NCBI RefSeq assembly: GCF_900129815.1
Contig: NZ_FQWX01000014.1
Location: forward strand, 1 to 64,000
From: Asaccharospora irregularis DSM 2635
Lineage (GTDB): Bacteria; Bacillota; Clostridia; Peptostreptococcales; Peptostreptococcaceae
Length of the DNA: 64,000 nt
Direction: 5' to 3'
Positions 1-9,264 of this stretch are shown piece by piece; the stretch's first letter is position 1; each line of letters begins with the position of its first letter. The translations under genes were made by a program, and so were the position numbers. A model generated the notes under the pieces. That model did no database searches and was not told the DNA's origin. It saw only the letters and a list, made by a program, of their open reading frames with translations.

Positions 1-253
1 TTGCAAGTATGGCCATAGCCTTTTTTAAAATTTCGTTCTCTTCCTTAATTTGAGATAACTCTCTTTTAAGAGCTCTTAATTCCTTCAATGTCATTTCATC
101 TTCTGAGTTTGAAGACACTGGAGAATTATCTTTTATCCATGTTGATATTGTTGATTTTGGTATGCCATACTCGCTATGTAATACTGCTAATGATTTTCCT
201 GATTTATATAATTCTATAATTGTATTTCTAAATTCATCTGTATATCTTGCCAT
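1..253 (-). CDS. IS3-family transposase OrfA, partial
   Basis: The first 84 codons of an OrfA helix-turn-helix protein run off the window edge. The N-terminus (MARYTDEFRNTIIELYKSGK) and the following GIPKSTISTWIK segment form the helix-turn-helix typical of IS3/IS150 OrfA proteins, which bind the IS ends. Residues 55-84 are rich in heptad leucines and charged residues (ELRALKRELSQIKEENEILK), the leucine zipper through which OrfA pairs with itself or with the OrfAB transposase. An AGAAAGGACG Shine-Dalgarno region precedes the ATG. The orfB integrase part is expected left of position 1. Confidence 0.85.
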   Translation of the reverse strand, partial: MARYTDEFRNTIIELYKSGKSLAVLHSEYGIPKSTISTWIKDNSPVSSNSEDEMTLKELRALKRELSQIKEENEILKKAMAILA

Positions 254-311
254 TTTAGACACGTCCTTTCTAATCTACCTATATTATAATTAGTTCGATT
301 AATTGTGTCTA
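1..311 (-). mobile_element. IS3-family insertion sequence, 5' end only
   Basis: This is the upstream end of an insertion sequence that continues off the left edge of the window. It contains the start of an IS3-type OrfA. About 50 nt upstream of OrfA lies a plausible terminal sequence reading TAGACACAATTAATCG on the minus strand. The outer boundary near 311 is inferred because an unrelated small ORF changes character there and takes its stop codon from this terminus. The other end, any target duplication and orfB cannot be seen. Confidence 0.7.
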
Positions 312-419
312 TATACTTATACTAACATCACCATTAACTAGAATACAGTTATTGTCATTCAGATTGTTGTGTGTCTTTATGATATGGTCAATTGATATAA
401 TTACATCTAAATAGTTCAT
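309..419 (-). pseudogene. small ORF cut short by the IS element
   Basis: A 36-codon ORF starts at an ATG preceded by a good ribosome binding site (GAGGGTGAT). It begins 58 nt downstream of the helicase gene, in the same direction. Its TAG stop is formed by the inferred IS terminus, so it looks like the 5' remnant of a longer third gene of the defence operon. The remaining peptide (MNYLDVIISIDHIIKTHNN and onward) matches no family I recognise. It could also be a genuine short ORF. Confidence 0.45.
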
Positions 420-477
420 ATACATCACCCTCTAAGAATCAATACTAGGAATAATAATTACGTCATGGCTAATTTAA

Positions 478-1554
478 CTACGGTCTCCATTCGATAATAT
501 CATATTCTTCTGGCTTTTCTACAACGATTGCTACTGAATACATCGCTCTAGTAACTGCAACGTAAAACAATGAAGCAGCTTTGTCTGCTAACTTTTCTTT
601 GGAGTCTTTGAGAGATTTTTTCATTGGACCAGTTGGGTATATTAAAACTCTTGGTACGGTTCTTCCTTTACAGAAACCAAAATTGATAGCCTTTGTTTCA
701 TTCAAAATTTTGCTATTAACATTATGTCGATAACATTCAGGTGTAAAACAATCTAAATAAAACTTCAAATTCTCCCAACTCACAACAAATATTCCATCAT
801 GCCCTGTTATATCTAATTGCTTTGACTCTGTTGGTGGAAAATCCAAATATTCAGGAAGAATTGAGTCGGCAAAATCAATGATCTCTTGATTACATCTCCA
901 CGTAGTCTTAATTTCTTCAATCATACAAAGTTTCCTAGATTCCATCTTTCTAAACCACAAGATCTTCTCAAGTCCATCATACTTGTTATTTTTTCGATCT
1001 GACCTACTAGTTTTTAACACTGATTGTCTGACATCCCCTACTGCAGTAATCTTGATTTTTGACATAAATAGCAGTTCTAATATCTCTAAATCATTACCAC
1101 CAAGATCCTGTACTTCATCAAAGTAAATCTCATCATATATCCCTTCAAGTCTTTCAATACAGGCATCATTGCTTGCTTTAGAGATATCAAATGCTAGTTT
1201 TCCTATTCTTGTATTATAAACCTTACCAGCTCTATCAAAATACCTTTTGACTCCTTTTGCGCGTTGAGCAGGGTCTTTTCCTTCAATGAAATGAAGTCCT
1301 TTAACAATCTGTCCGGGATATAAATCATTAACATATGGATGGATGAAATGTTTTAATAAAAAAGCATACCATCCTAACACCTCAATATTTGAACTTGAAC
1401 ATTTGTTTAGCCACAATCTTTCTTCAATTACCTTTTGACCAGTGGTGGTAAACGTAACAATTAATCTCTTTCTTGCATCTTCCCCCTCACGACACAGTTC
1501 GATGATTGATTGTGTTTTACGACCACCTGCAGGCGCTAGAATTATCCTATTCAT
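478..1554 (-). CDS. UvrD-like helicase of a Gabija-type defence pair (GajB-like)
   Basis: A compact superfamily 1A helicase of 358 residues. A P-loop lies at residues 7-14 (APAGGRKT), DEVQD Walker B at 146-150, GDVRQ motif III at 173-177, TTWRCN motif IV at about 217-222 and VAVTRA motif VI at 332-337. The P-loop is odd because the usual GKT is RKT. The gene overlaps the upstream OLD-type nuclease gene by 4 nt (ATGA), so the two are translationally coupled. In known Gabija systems GajB is a UvrD-like helicase of roughly 490 residues acting with GajA, so this is a short version. Pairing and motifs support an anti-phage role, but function is inferred. Other class-2 OLD/helicase pairs are an alternative label. 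Confidence 0.75.
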   Translation of the reverse strand: MNRIILAPAGGRKTQSIIELCREGEDARKRLIVTFTTTGQKVIEERLWLNKCSSSNIEVLGWYAFLLKHFIHPYVNDLYPGQIVKGLHFIEGKDPAQRAKGVKRYFDRAGKVYNTRIGKLAFDISKASNDACIERLEGIYDEIYFDEVQDLGGNDLEILELLFMSKIKITAVGDVRQSVLKTSRSDRKNNKYDGLEKILWFRKMESRKLCMIEEIKTTWRCNQEIIDFADSILPEYLDFPPTESKQLDITGHDGIFVVSWENLKFYLDCFTPECYRHNVNSKILNETKAINFGFCKGRTVPRVLIYPTGPMKKSLKDSKEKLADKAASLFYVAVTRAMYSVAIVVEKPEEYDIIEWRP

Positions 1555-3152
1555 AACTTGCGAATAAATTTAATAGCATCGATGAAATATTGGGGGTAGT
1601 CGATGCTTTTGTCACTACTTGCAATACGCCAAGCAGACTCGGTTTTATTTGTCGTCATGTATTCACACAGGTTTTTGTCTTCAGGACAGCCAACAATTTC
1701 TTTGAGCTCAATTTCCCTAATTTGATTGGCATAGAAAATCTGTGGTTCTAATGTTTCCCCTTGCTCTCTATAACCAATAAACATTTCTCGTTTTCCGTCT
1801 TCTAAATAATCGATGGCTTTTCCTTTCCAGTATTCTGGAGACTGTTGATCTACATCTCGCAGAACCGCTACAGATCGATTTAAGACATGACAAAGTTCAA
1901 GCGCTCTGCGGTTTCTTGTTCCTTGTGTAATAACATCTATTTCATCATCAATAGGATAATTACCAGTGCTATCATAATACGCACGGTTAAAAAGCATTTC
2001 ATCAGATGGACCTTCAACGATCACAAGTTTCCTTGCTAACACTAAACGTAAAGTATCATACCCCGATTGTTTTTTGAAATAATCTATTGTATCTGTTGAA
2101 AGATCTTCAAACTTTGCTTCATCTCCATCGTGCAGCAATATTAGACGATCTAGCCCTAATCGATTTAGCACATAAGAGCTGTGTGTGGCAATAAAGGTCT
2201 GCCTACCACAAGATAAAGTCTCAATAAGTTTAACAATCTTGGTTAAAGATGTATGGGACAAATGATTCTCTGGCTCTTCAATAATAATAAAATTACTTTT
2301 TTCTTCAGAAGATTTCAATGCTAACGCAATCTTCATAAGTACTTGTTGTCCCTGACCTGCCATAGAGAAAGGCACCGTGTCAATATGTGGAACTATATTA
2401 TATTCCCAACTAGATGAAGAAGATTGATCCATTTGGAGGCCTAAATTACGGTTGTGAATTGTTTGAGTATCTGCCTTTATGCGAGTATTCACTTTACTCA
2501 ATATATCTTCTGTTAGCTTATGCCGTGCTTGCCGATAAGCTACCGATAAATCAACACTTTCATTTTCATCAATATAATCAGACAGCATTTGGCGTGTCTG
2601 AACATCAATACCTCTTGTTGATCTTATAGTACGTCCATCGATAATTGAAGTTCTCAGTTCAATTGGCCGTCTATTTAAGGGGGTTCCATCGAACCCTTTC
2701 CAAGTAATCTGATAATATTCTGTAGGTAATACAGGTGGGTGGTCACTTTCAAGATATCTTTTCAAATAGTCTCTATATTCTGGATCTAACTCAATGCATA
2801 ATTGTATACCTGGACAATCTTCGTGAAAATAATTATTCTTGCCTCTTAGTCTCTGTGGTTCATCATTTTTACCGAAGTATATTTCAATTAGTATAGTTGG
2901 GGGAGCAACACTATCTCCTCTACTTACGGCACTAAAGTAGTCATTAACAATATCAATATTGAACCAATATGGGTTAAGCTCTTCGCCAATCCACCGCCCA
3001 TTAAGTCTACCATTTAAAACTAAAGTAATTGCCTCTAATAGTGTTGACTTACCGGCCTCGTTATTCCCAACGATAATGTTAAGGCCATCCTGCGGTTCTA
3101 TATTCAAATTTTTAAATGTTCGGTAATTTTGAATATGGATTCTTGTAATCAT
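1551..3152 (-). CDS. OLD-family ATPase/TOPRIM nuclease (GajA-like)
   Basis: A 533-residue ABC-type ATPase fused to a TOPRIM nuclease. Visible parts are a P-loop at residues 29-36 (GNNEAGKS), an ABC signature-like SMAGQGQQ at 263-270, Walker B IIIEEPENH at 289-297 and a switch His in IATHSSY at 321-327. The TOPRIM metal residues are EGPSDE at 380-385 and DVD at 433-435. The start at 3152 is chosen over an in-frame ATG 30 nt upstream because AAGGGGGT sits just before it. Class-2 OLD nucleases next to a UvrD helicase are the hallmark of Gabija, where GajA nicks DNA when nucleotides are depleted. It is the first gene of the two-gene operon. Confidence 0.82.
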   Translation of the reverse strand: MITRIHIQNYRTFKNLNIEPQDGLNIIVGNNEAGKSTLLEAITLVLNGRLNGRWIGEELNPYWFNIDIVNDYFSAVSRGDSVAPPTILIEIYFGKNDEPQRLRGKNNYFHEDCPGIQLCIELDPEYRDYLKRYLESDHPPVLPTEYYQITWKGFDGTPLNRRPIELRTSIIDGRTIRSTRGIDVQTRQMLSDYIDENESVDLSVAYRQARHKLTEDILSKVNTRIKADTQTIHNRNLGLQMDQSSSSSWEYNIVPHIDTVPFSMAGQGQQVLMKIALALKSSEEKSNFIIIEEPENHLSHTSLTKIVKLIETLSCGRQTFIATHSSYVLNRLGLDRLILLHDGDEAKFEDLSTDTIDYFKKQSGYDTLRLVLARKLVIVEGPSDEMLFNRAYYDSTGNYPIDDEIDVITQGTRNRRALELCHVLNRSVAVLRDVDQQSPEYWKGKAIDYLEDGKREMFIGYREQGETLEPQIFYANQIREIELKEIVGCPEDKNLCEYMTTNKTESAWRIASSDKSIDYPQYFIDAIKFIRKL

Positions 3153-3906
3153 TCTGTACCCCCTTGTATCGCAATTGCTCAATTTAAATCAGTAAATCTT
3201 GTTTATCTGCCTCTCTAAACTCACCCATTAATACAATATTCTGACACCTTCATTTATAAATAAAACGGGCAAAGCTATCTAACTTACTCTCTTCATGCCC
3301 GTTCTCTTTGATGTGTTTTGTCTGATTTATTCTGTTATGTCAATGTTGTTCTGTTGTCCGTTCTCTTTCACTGCTAATCTGAAAAGTTTCCATCACTGCC
3401 TATCTGGGATGTTCACCATCACTGCTTATCCTGATATAAAACTAATCATGCATATCAGCCAGATTGAGCTAAAATGACCCCATCTCGAATATCCTCGTCA
3501 CTATCGATCTTGATTCCAGCCTATTTGCCTATCTGTTTATTCTGTATAGCTGCTCATCTCTCCATCACCCTAATCAACTTGTCCACTTGTCCGTGCCCGG
3601 TACCTCTCAAATCTCATTTGTCCATTTGTCCGTGTCCGGCACCTCTCAAATCTAAGCTTTAGTTGATGTAACCCTTATTACTTCTAACGCCACATATAAG
3701 ATTCCCAAAATTTACTTATGTGGATGAATAGTTTCTTGGGGAGTTTTGGGTGTCAGGAGATTGGTGGGACTCATTCAGAATAACTACCCAGCCTTAATGA
3801 AACTGCTTGATTTACAGCGTTCCTATCTGGAGAAAGTTTTTCGAAAAAGTTATAAGATTTATATATAGAATTCCTTGTATCACAACATATTTTTAAGTTG
3901 TACCTC
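3153..3906. other. gene-poor spacer between defence module and polysaccharide locus
   Basis: About 750 nt without a convincing gene. The open frames on the plus strand here are low in complexity (repeated cac/ctg/tcc text) and lack ribosome binding sites. A tandem repeat lies at 3579-3654. A minus-strand open frame over 3771-3965 overlaps the next gene's 3' end and could be a decayed coding fragment, but I cannot assign it. Base composition is richer in C than the flanks, suggesting inserted or decayed DNA. Confidence 0.5.
3579..3654. repeat. two tandem copies of a 38-bp unit
   Basis: Copy 1 spans 3579-3616 and copy 2 spans 3617-3654. They differ at a few positions (for example GTGCCCGGTACC against GTGTCCGGCACC). 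Each unit holds a short palindrome-like CCGTGCCCGG core. Two copies are too few to call an array. They may be a remnant of a small palindromic repeat family, but no further copy is obvious in this window. Confidence 0.7.
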
Positions 3907-4521
3907 TTAAGAAAGGCAAAACGTATTAAACTTTTTCCCAAAATTACTAAGGACAATATTTTCATTTATTGAATTACCCGCACCCCCAAAAACTATGCTA
4001 TTTAGTGCCCCATCAATAAGACCAAAATTCTTTAATTGAGCTATAGATCCACTAATTACAGATTGCTCAATACCAGGTTTAGATATTGAACTACCTTGAA
4101 CAGGAGACGCTTGTTTTGCTAAAAAAGCAATGATTTCTATTTGTAACGGTGTTAAAGTACTCAGAATATCTAAAAGTAATTTTCTCTCATCAAAATTCCC
4201 ATTTACCGGCTGAATCATAGTTTTTTTGAAATAATTCTTATAAAGACGACGCTTTAATTCTAAGTGTTCAGATTCAACTTTTTCATTTAACTCTTCCAAT
4301 ATAGCTGATAGCTCATCTGGGTTGTGTTGTGAAATGTCTTTATAGTTATTTTGAGATTTTGATATTTCTTCCTTCAATTCTTCGTAAAATTTCTCTAGTC
4401 TTCTGAAACGCTTCTCTTGTTTATTTCCATAATATAGTGTGGCAAGAGGAGCGCCTACATATGGAATTGCTTGGATAGCCGCTTCAATAACTACATCTTT
4501 ATTCATAGAATTGCTTCCCAT
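3907..4521 (-). CDS. hypothetical protein with coiled coil and possible winged-helix C-terminus
   Basis: 204 residues, preceded by GGGAGGTGA and ending 20 nt after galE upstream. Residues 8-31 are mildly hydrophobic (AAIQAIPYVGAPLATLYYG). Residues 35-100 are rich in Glu and Lys and predicted to be a coiled coil. The last 90 residues (LLLDILSTLTPLQIEIIAFL, then a second block ending LSNFGKKFNTFCL) look like a small winged-helix domain of the type found in some plasmid and phage proteins. I do not recognise the family. Its place at the distal end of the polysaccharide operon may be accidental. Confidence 0.6.
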   Translation of the reverse strand: MGSNSMNKDVVIEAAIQAIPYVGAPLATLYYGNKQEKRFRRLEKFYEELKEEISKSQNNYKDISQHNPDELSAILEELNEKVESEHLELKRRLYKNYFKKTMIQPVNGNFDERKLLLDILSTLTPLQIEIIAFLAKQASPVQGSSISKPGIEQSVISGSIAQLKNFGLIDGALNSIVFGGAGNSINENIVLSNFGKKFNTFCLS

Positions 4522-4541
4522 GATTCACCTCCCAAAATGAT

Positions 4542-5534
4542 TTACTTGTTATTTTCTTCAAATCTCCAAGCATCTCTGACCATTGCGTCAGTCCCAAGCT
4601 CAGCCTTCCAGCCTAGTTCCTTCTCAGCTTTGCTAGCATCAGCGAAGCAGGTCGCAATATCGCCCGGACGTCTTCCTACTATTTCATGCGGAACTTTTAT
4701 ATCATTGATCTTCATAAAAGCATTTACAAGTTCCAATACTGATGTACCTTGTCCAGTTCCCAGATTATAGATATTAACTCCATCTTTAAGGTTCTCAATT
4801 GCCTTTACATGACCTTTGGCAAGATCAACCACATGGATATAATCACGAACGCCTGTCCCATCTATTGTATCATAGTCATTTCCAAATACACTTAACTTCT
4901 CTAATTGTCCTTTAGCGACCTTCGTCACAAAAGGCATGAGATTGTTTGGAATTCCGTTAGGATCCTCACCAATCAATCCACTCTCATGAGCACCTACTGG
5001 ATTGAAGTATCTTAATAGACTAACAGCAAACCCTTCATTAGCCTTAGCTGTATCTGTCAAGATTCTCTCACTCATAGCCTTGGTTTCGCCGTAAGGATTA
5101 GTTGTCTTCTTCAATTCCATATCTTCCTTAAGTGGAGATGGCTGGTCACCGTAAACAGTTGCTGATGAGCTGAAGACGAACTTATTTACACCATACTTCA
5201 CACACATCTTGCTAAGCACCATAATAGAAACAAGATTATTATAATAATACTCAAGTGGCTTGGTGACAGACTCTCCTACCGCTTTAAGACCAGCGAAGTG
5301 AATCACACCATCAAGTTTATGATTATTGAAGATTTCTTCTACCTTTGCTTCATCCGTCACATCGATTTGATAGAAAGTTGGTTTGATACCGGTTATGGTA
5401 GATAGCTTGTCCAGAACTTCAATCTTTGAGTTGATAAGATTATCAGTGATGATTACAGTATGGTTATTCTTTATAAGTTCTATTGTCGTATGGCTGCCGA
5501 TAAAACCTAGGCCTCCGGTTACTAATATGTTCAT
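4542..5534 (-). CDS. galE: UDP-glucose 4-epimerase
   Basis: Interconverts UDP-glucose and UDP-galactose (or the N-acetyl forms) with bound NAD, supplying galactose-type sugars for the polysaccharide. A 330-residue short-chain dehydrogenase-type epimerase, it has a GGLGFIGSH nucleotide-binding loop at residues 7-15, SSSATVYG at 122-129 and the catalytic YGETK with Tyr148 and Lys152. Length and motifs are canonical for GalE. It is the last clear enzyme of the leftward polysaccharide operon. Its codon use is slightly richer in GC than neighbouring genes. Confidence 0.95.
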   Translation of the reverse strand: MNILVTGGLGFIGSHTTIELIKNNHTVIITDNLINSKIEVLDKLSTITGIKPTFYQIDVTDEAKVEEIFNNHKLDGVIHFAGLKAVGESVTKPLEYYYNNLVSIMVLSKMCVKYGVNKFVFSSSATVYGDQPSPLKEDMELKKTTNPYGETKAMSERILTDTAKANEGFAVSLLRYFNPVGAHESGLIGEDPNGIPNNLMPFVTKVAKGQLEKLSVFGNDYDTIDGTGVRDYIHVVDLAKGHVKAIENLKDGVNIYNLGTGQGTSVLELVNAFMKINDIKVPHEIVGRRPGDIATCFADASKAEKELGWKAELGTDAMVRDAWRFEENNK

Positions 5535-5562
5535 TGGTTGTGGTCACCTCGCTCCCTTAAAA

Positions 5563-6828
5563 TCACACCTCATTTAATTCTTTTGCTAAATTCATAGCAT
5601 CAATCATTGAGTCTTCTATAGAACAATACTTCCAATCGCCATACCTTCCTATAGTATAGATATTATGGTCCTGTAAATCTTTTTTCTTATTATTTTTTAG
5701 ACTGTTTCCTTCATTAGATATATGCACATACGCCGGATTCATTATAATACTTGAATATGCTAACAATTTATGATCATTAATTACACCAATTTCTTTGAGA
5801 TTCTTAAGCGTTAGTTCTAGCTGATTTTCTATGTTTAGTTCTGCATCAGACTCGTAGCCAATTTCTATATACATACTCAGTTTATCTGAATCAAGAATAT
5901 TATCATAAAAACCAAATCGATAAAAATTAATATCTTTATCTGGTACATAAACCCAATGCATATCTTCGATAGACGATTTTTTATCGAATCCCAGGTTGAA
6001 AACCAACACTTTATTATACGTTAGCTTTTCTTTTGTTCTCTCATACTCCTTTGAGTCAATGTATTTTATCAAGTGATCAAATGGAGCAGAATTGATTAAA
6101 TACTCGTATTCAAACTTATCAGTCGTAGTTGTAACAACTTTATTCTTCACATCAATATCAATTACTTCTTGATCATATATAATACTATTCGTATTAAGCT
6201 CTTTTAAGAGTGCATTAATGTATGTTACTGCACCTTTTTTTGGATATAAAAATTCCTTATTATAAGAGTTGTCCTCTTCTAACTTCATATTGTCGATAAT
6301 TTCTTTTATGTTAGCATAGGGGAAAAATCTCCCCATCGCATTTGAGTCCAGGCTGTTTAAGTCACAAGCATATAATTTTTCATTGTATGGTTTAAGAAAT
6401 TTTTCAGTAATACTCTTTCCGAACTTTCCATACAGCATATCTTCAAATCCTACATATTCATTTTTTTCTTCCTTGTTAAATAAATCGTAAAGGCAATCAA
6501 TAAATTCGTCTTTGCTTAACTGATGTATGTTTTTCTGGAATGGATAATCAATATACTCACCCTTATAAAATATCTTTGTGTTCTTTTCCTTATTAATCAG
6601 ATCTTCCGGATCAATTTTACTATTGAAAAAATTCTTAAGCTCCTGATTAGCAAAGTGAAAGAAATGTCCAGCATAATCCCATACATATTCCCCATTGTAA
6701 ATTGTTCTACAATATCCACCTGCAGCGGATTCCTTTTCGAGAATTAGATAATCCTCACTATCAATAAAATTTGCAAATCCAAGTCCAGATACTCCTGCAC
6801 CTACAACTAAATACTTTACTTTTGGCAT
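5563..6828 (-). CDS. FAD-dependent oxidoreductase, UDP-galactopyranose-mutase-like
   Basis: 421 residues. The N-terminal Rossmann motif GAGVSGLG at residues 10-17 is followed by an acidic residue and a second glycine pair (EKESAAGGYCRT), as in amine-oxidase/UDP-galactopyranose mutase flavoproteins. A tryptophan and tyrosine-rich segment near the middle resembles their substrate side. Such proteins in capsule loci isomerise or oxidise nucleotide sugars. True UDP-galactopyranose mutase is a little shorter and more conserved, so this is a relative rather than a confirmed mutase. It overlaps the end of wecB by 13 nt, indicating one operon. Confidence 0.7.
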   Translation of the reverse strand: MPKVKYLVVGAGVSGLGFANFIDSEDYLILEKESAAGGYCRTIYNGEYVWDYAGHFFHFANQELKNFFNSKIDPEDLINKEKNTKIFYKGEYIDYPFQKNIHQLSKDEFIDCLYDLFNKEEKNEYVGFEDMLYGKFGKSITEKFLKPYNEKLYACDLNSLDSNAMGRFFPYANIKEIIDNMKLEEDNSYNKEFLYPKKGAVTYINALLKELNTNSIIYDQEVIDIDVKNKVVTTTTDKFEYEYLINSAPFDHLIKYIDSKEYERTKEKLTYNKVLVFNLGFDKKSSIEDMHWVYVPDKDINFYRFGFYDNILDSDKLSMYIEIGYESDAELNIENQLELTLKNLKEIGVINDHKLLAYSSIIMNPAYVHISNEGNSLKNNKKKDLQDHNIYTIGRYGDWKYCSIEDSMIDAMNLAKELNEV

Positions 6829-7922
6829 TTTTCTCCCTCCAATATATCTGCTATTCTCTTACTAGCATATCCGTCTCCATATGGATTGCTTGCTTTACTC
6901 ATTTTTTCATATTCACTTTGGTCTTCTAACAACTGCTTAAGCGTATTATATATGATATCTTCATCAGTACCTACAAGTTTAAGTGTCCCAGCTGCAATAC
7001 CTTCTGGTCTCTCTGTTGTATCTCTCATAACAAGAACCGGCTTTCCTAAACTTGGTGCTTCTTCTTGAATACCTCCACTATCAGTTAAAATCAAATGAGA
7101 TCTAAATAAGAAGTTATGGAAGTCTAAAACTTCAAGCGGTTCAATTATCTTAATTCTATCGGTATCACCAAGAATCTCTTGGGCAGCGTCTCTTACTATT
7201 GGGTTCATGTGAATTGGATAGATTGCTTTTATATCAGAATTATCATGAATAATACGTTTGATCGCCTTAAACATATTTCTCATTGGTTCACCAAGGTTCT
7301 CTCTTCTATGAGCAGTAATCATGATAAGTCTACTATCTAAGGCCCAATCTAGATATTCGTGTGTATAATCATCTCGAACCGTTGTCTTAAGTGCATCAAT
7401 TGCAGTATTACCGGTCACATAAATAGTTTCAGGATTTTTACCTTCCTTTAAAAGGTTTTCTTTTGACATCTCCGTCGGAGCAAAGTTATAATTTGAAATT
7501 ATGCCCACTGCTTGTCTGTTAAACTCCTCTGGATACGGAGAATAGATATTATAAGTTCTCAAACCTGCTTCTACATGCCCTACTGGAATCTGAAGATAAA
7601 AGCAAGCCAACGCTGTTACAAATGTTGTAGAAGTGTCCCCATGGACCAAAACTACATCAGGTTTAACCTCTGCCAGAACTGACTTCATTTTTTCAAGAAT
7701 ATTTATTGTAACATCAAACAGCGTTTGCTTCGCTTTCATAATAGAAAGATCATAGTCAGGTACTACATCAAAAGCTGTTAGTACTTGATCCAGCATTTCT
7801 CTATGCTGTCCGGTCACACAAACAATTGTATTTAGGCTTTCTCTTGTCTTCAATTCTTTAACCAATGGACACATTTTTATTGCTTCTGGCCTGGTACCGA
7901 ATACCACCATTACTTTTCTCAT
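6816..7922 (-). CDS. wecB: UDP-N-acetylglucosamine 2-epimerase, non-hydrolysing
   Basis: Converts UDP-GlcNAc to UDP-ManNAc, a precursor for surface polysaccharides. The 368-residue GT-B fold enzyme shows FGTRPEAIK near the N-terminus, HVEAGLR, TAHRRENLGE and the long nucleotide-binding block LTDSGGIQEEAPSLGKPVL, then TERPEG. All are diagnostic for WecB/MnaA. It is in the operon between the flippase and the flavoprotein genes. Confidence 0.93.
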   Translation of the reverse strand: MRKVMVVFGTRPEAIKMCPLVKELKTRESLNTIVCVTGQHREMLDQVLTAFDVVPDYDLSIMKAKQTLFDVTINILEKMKSVLAEVKPDVVLVHGDTSTTFVTALACFYLQIPVGHVEAGLRTYNIYSPYPEEFNRQAVGIISNYNFAPTEMSKENLLKEGKNPETIYVTGNTAIDALKTTVRDDYTHEYLDWALDSRLIMITAHRRENLGEPMRNMFKAIKRIIHDNSDIKAIYPIHMNPIVRDAAQEILGDTDRIKIIEPLEVLDFHNFLFRSHLILTDSGGIQEEAPSLGKPVLVMRDTTERPEGIAAGTLKLVGTDEDIIYNTLKQLLEDQSEYEKMSKASNPYGDGYASKRIADILEGEKCQK

Positions 7923-7968
7923 TGATTCATAACTCCTCTTGTAAGATGAACATAATATAGCAAAACAA

Positions 7969-9264
7969 TTAATCGCTTATATTCTCTATAGTATGCTTTG
8001 TTTCGCATTTTAACTTCTTTAATAAGTTTAAGGTTAAAACAACTTCAGCAAACATAGCAGCATACGCAATACCATACATACCAAAAAAATACCCTCCAAA
8101 ACTACTAAACAATACAAGTGCAGCTACACCTACATAAAATGCACTACTATATTTCTTCTGTTTTCCACTAGCAACTAGTATTTGAATCCCTAGAAAATTA
8201 TTCAGAATGCTAAACACAGCCCATATGATTAAAGGATACAATAAACTATTGAATCCTGAATACTCGGATCCGTAAAGTAAATAGATTAACTGCTGTGAAG
8301 CAATAATGATTACCAATGAAAACAAAATTATTAGAGGCATTATTACAGACATTACTTTTTTTACTCTTTTTACACCTGTGCTAAATGATACGTCGTAAAA
8401 TTTAGATATATATGGAAATAGCGCTTGACTTATGGGCGAGAATAACAATAATACCAATGTGGGGATTTTAAGTATTGCAGAATAGATTCCTACATCTGAA
8501 TTAGATGTTCCCATAATTCCTAAAATTGTAACACCAAATCCACTAAATATCTTAGCCATCGCATTTGTAGTGAATAGCTTCCATCCTTCAGAAAATTCAC
8601 TTTTTATATCATTCAAGCTAAATCTTACAAACTTTAAATGAAACTTTAGTCGTACAATTATCATTGACATAATCCCATTCAATAAGAATGTGAATGAGTA
8701 CAAGAATGAGTACAAATTTAAGTGTTCTCTATTATTAACGAACGCAAAAACCAAAATAACCGAGAATAATCGTGAGAACACATTTATAACTGTAATAAAT
8801 TTCATTTCTTGCATGCCTTGAAAAAGCCAAGTCTGTTGTAATGCCAGACCAATAACCATACAATATAGAATTAAGATGGAATATTTCAAATCTGCTTGTA
8901 TTTTGAATACTATTGTATAAACAATTATAATTCCAATTGTAAATAGCATCAAAAGAACTTTACATACCGTAACGATACTATAGATTTTAGATAACTCATC
9001 CCGATCTTTAGATAGAGATACTTTTCTTACAGCTGTTAGATTAAAGCCATACTCAACTAGGACTATAATATAACCAGTTATATTGAGTGCGAAAGAAAAT
9101 ATTCCAAATCTGTCGCTTCCTAACACCCTAGTTACGTAAGGTAAAGTAAAAAACGGTACAATTGTATTGAAAAATTGCAGTAAATATAACCACATCCCAT
9201 TAATGATTACTTTTGATTTAATAGCCTTTATAATGGTTGATTTATTGGGCATAATTTTACTCAT
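7969..9264 (-). CDS. polysaccharide flippase (Wzx/MATE-like)
   Basis: An integral membrane protein of about 431 residues with 12 or more hydrophobic segments. The N-terminal FFTLPYVTRVLGSDRFGIFSF motif is typical of the RfbX/Wzx oligosaccharide flippases. It is expected to move lipid-linked repeat units across the membrane. The start is uncertain: ATGs at 9276, 9264 and 9252 are in frame and none has a strong ribosome binding site. I chose 9264 because ATGAGTAA overlaps the stop of the preceding glycosyltransferase, a usual coupling arrangement. Confidence 0.88.
   Translation of the reverse strand: MSKIMPNKSTIIKAIKSKVIINGMWLYLLQFFNTIVPFFTLPYVTRVLGSDRFGIFSFALNITGYIIVLVEYGFNLTAVRKVSLSKDRDELSKIYSIVTVCKVLLMLFTIGIIIVYTIVFKIQADLKYSILILYCMVIGLALQQTWLFQGMQEMKFITVINVFSRLFSVILVFAFVNNREHLNLYSFLYSFTFLLNGIMSMIIVRLKFHLKFVRFSLNDIKSEFSEGWKLFTTNAMAKIFSGFGVTILGIMGTSNSDVGIYSAILKIPTLVLLLFSPISQALFPYISKFYDVSFSTGVKRVKKVMSVIMPLIILFSLVIIIASQQLIYLLYGSEYSGFNSLLYPLIIWAVFSILNNFLGIQILVASGKQKKYSSAFYVGVAALVLFSSFGGYFFGMYGIAYAAMFAEVVLTLNLLKKLKCETKHTIENISD

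Noticed and set aside
2414-2629. Plus-strand open frame inside the OLD-type nuclease gene
   Set aside because: It is antisense to a strongly conserved gene and has no ribosome site.
3295-3662. Two plus-strand frames of about 60 codons in the spacer
   Set aside because: Low-complexity composition, one spans the 38-bp repeat, and no ribosome binding sites.
3771-3965. Minus-strand 64-codon frame that could be a transposase tail
   Set aside because: It overlaps the next gene's end, lacks a ribosome site and I could not match it to a family.
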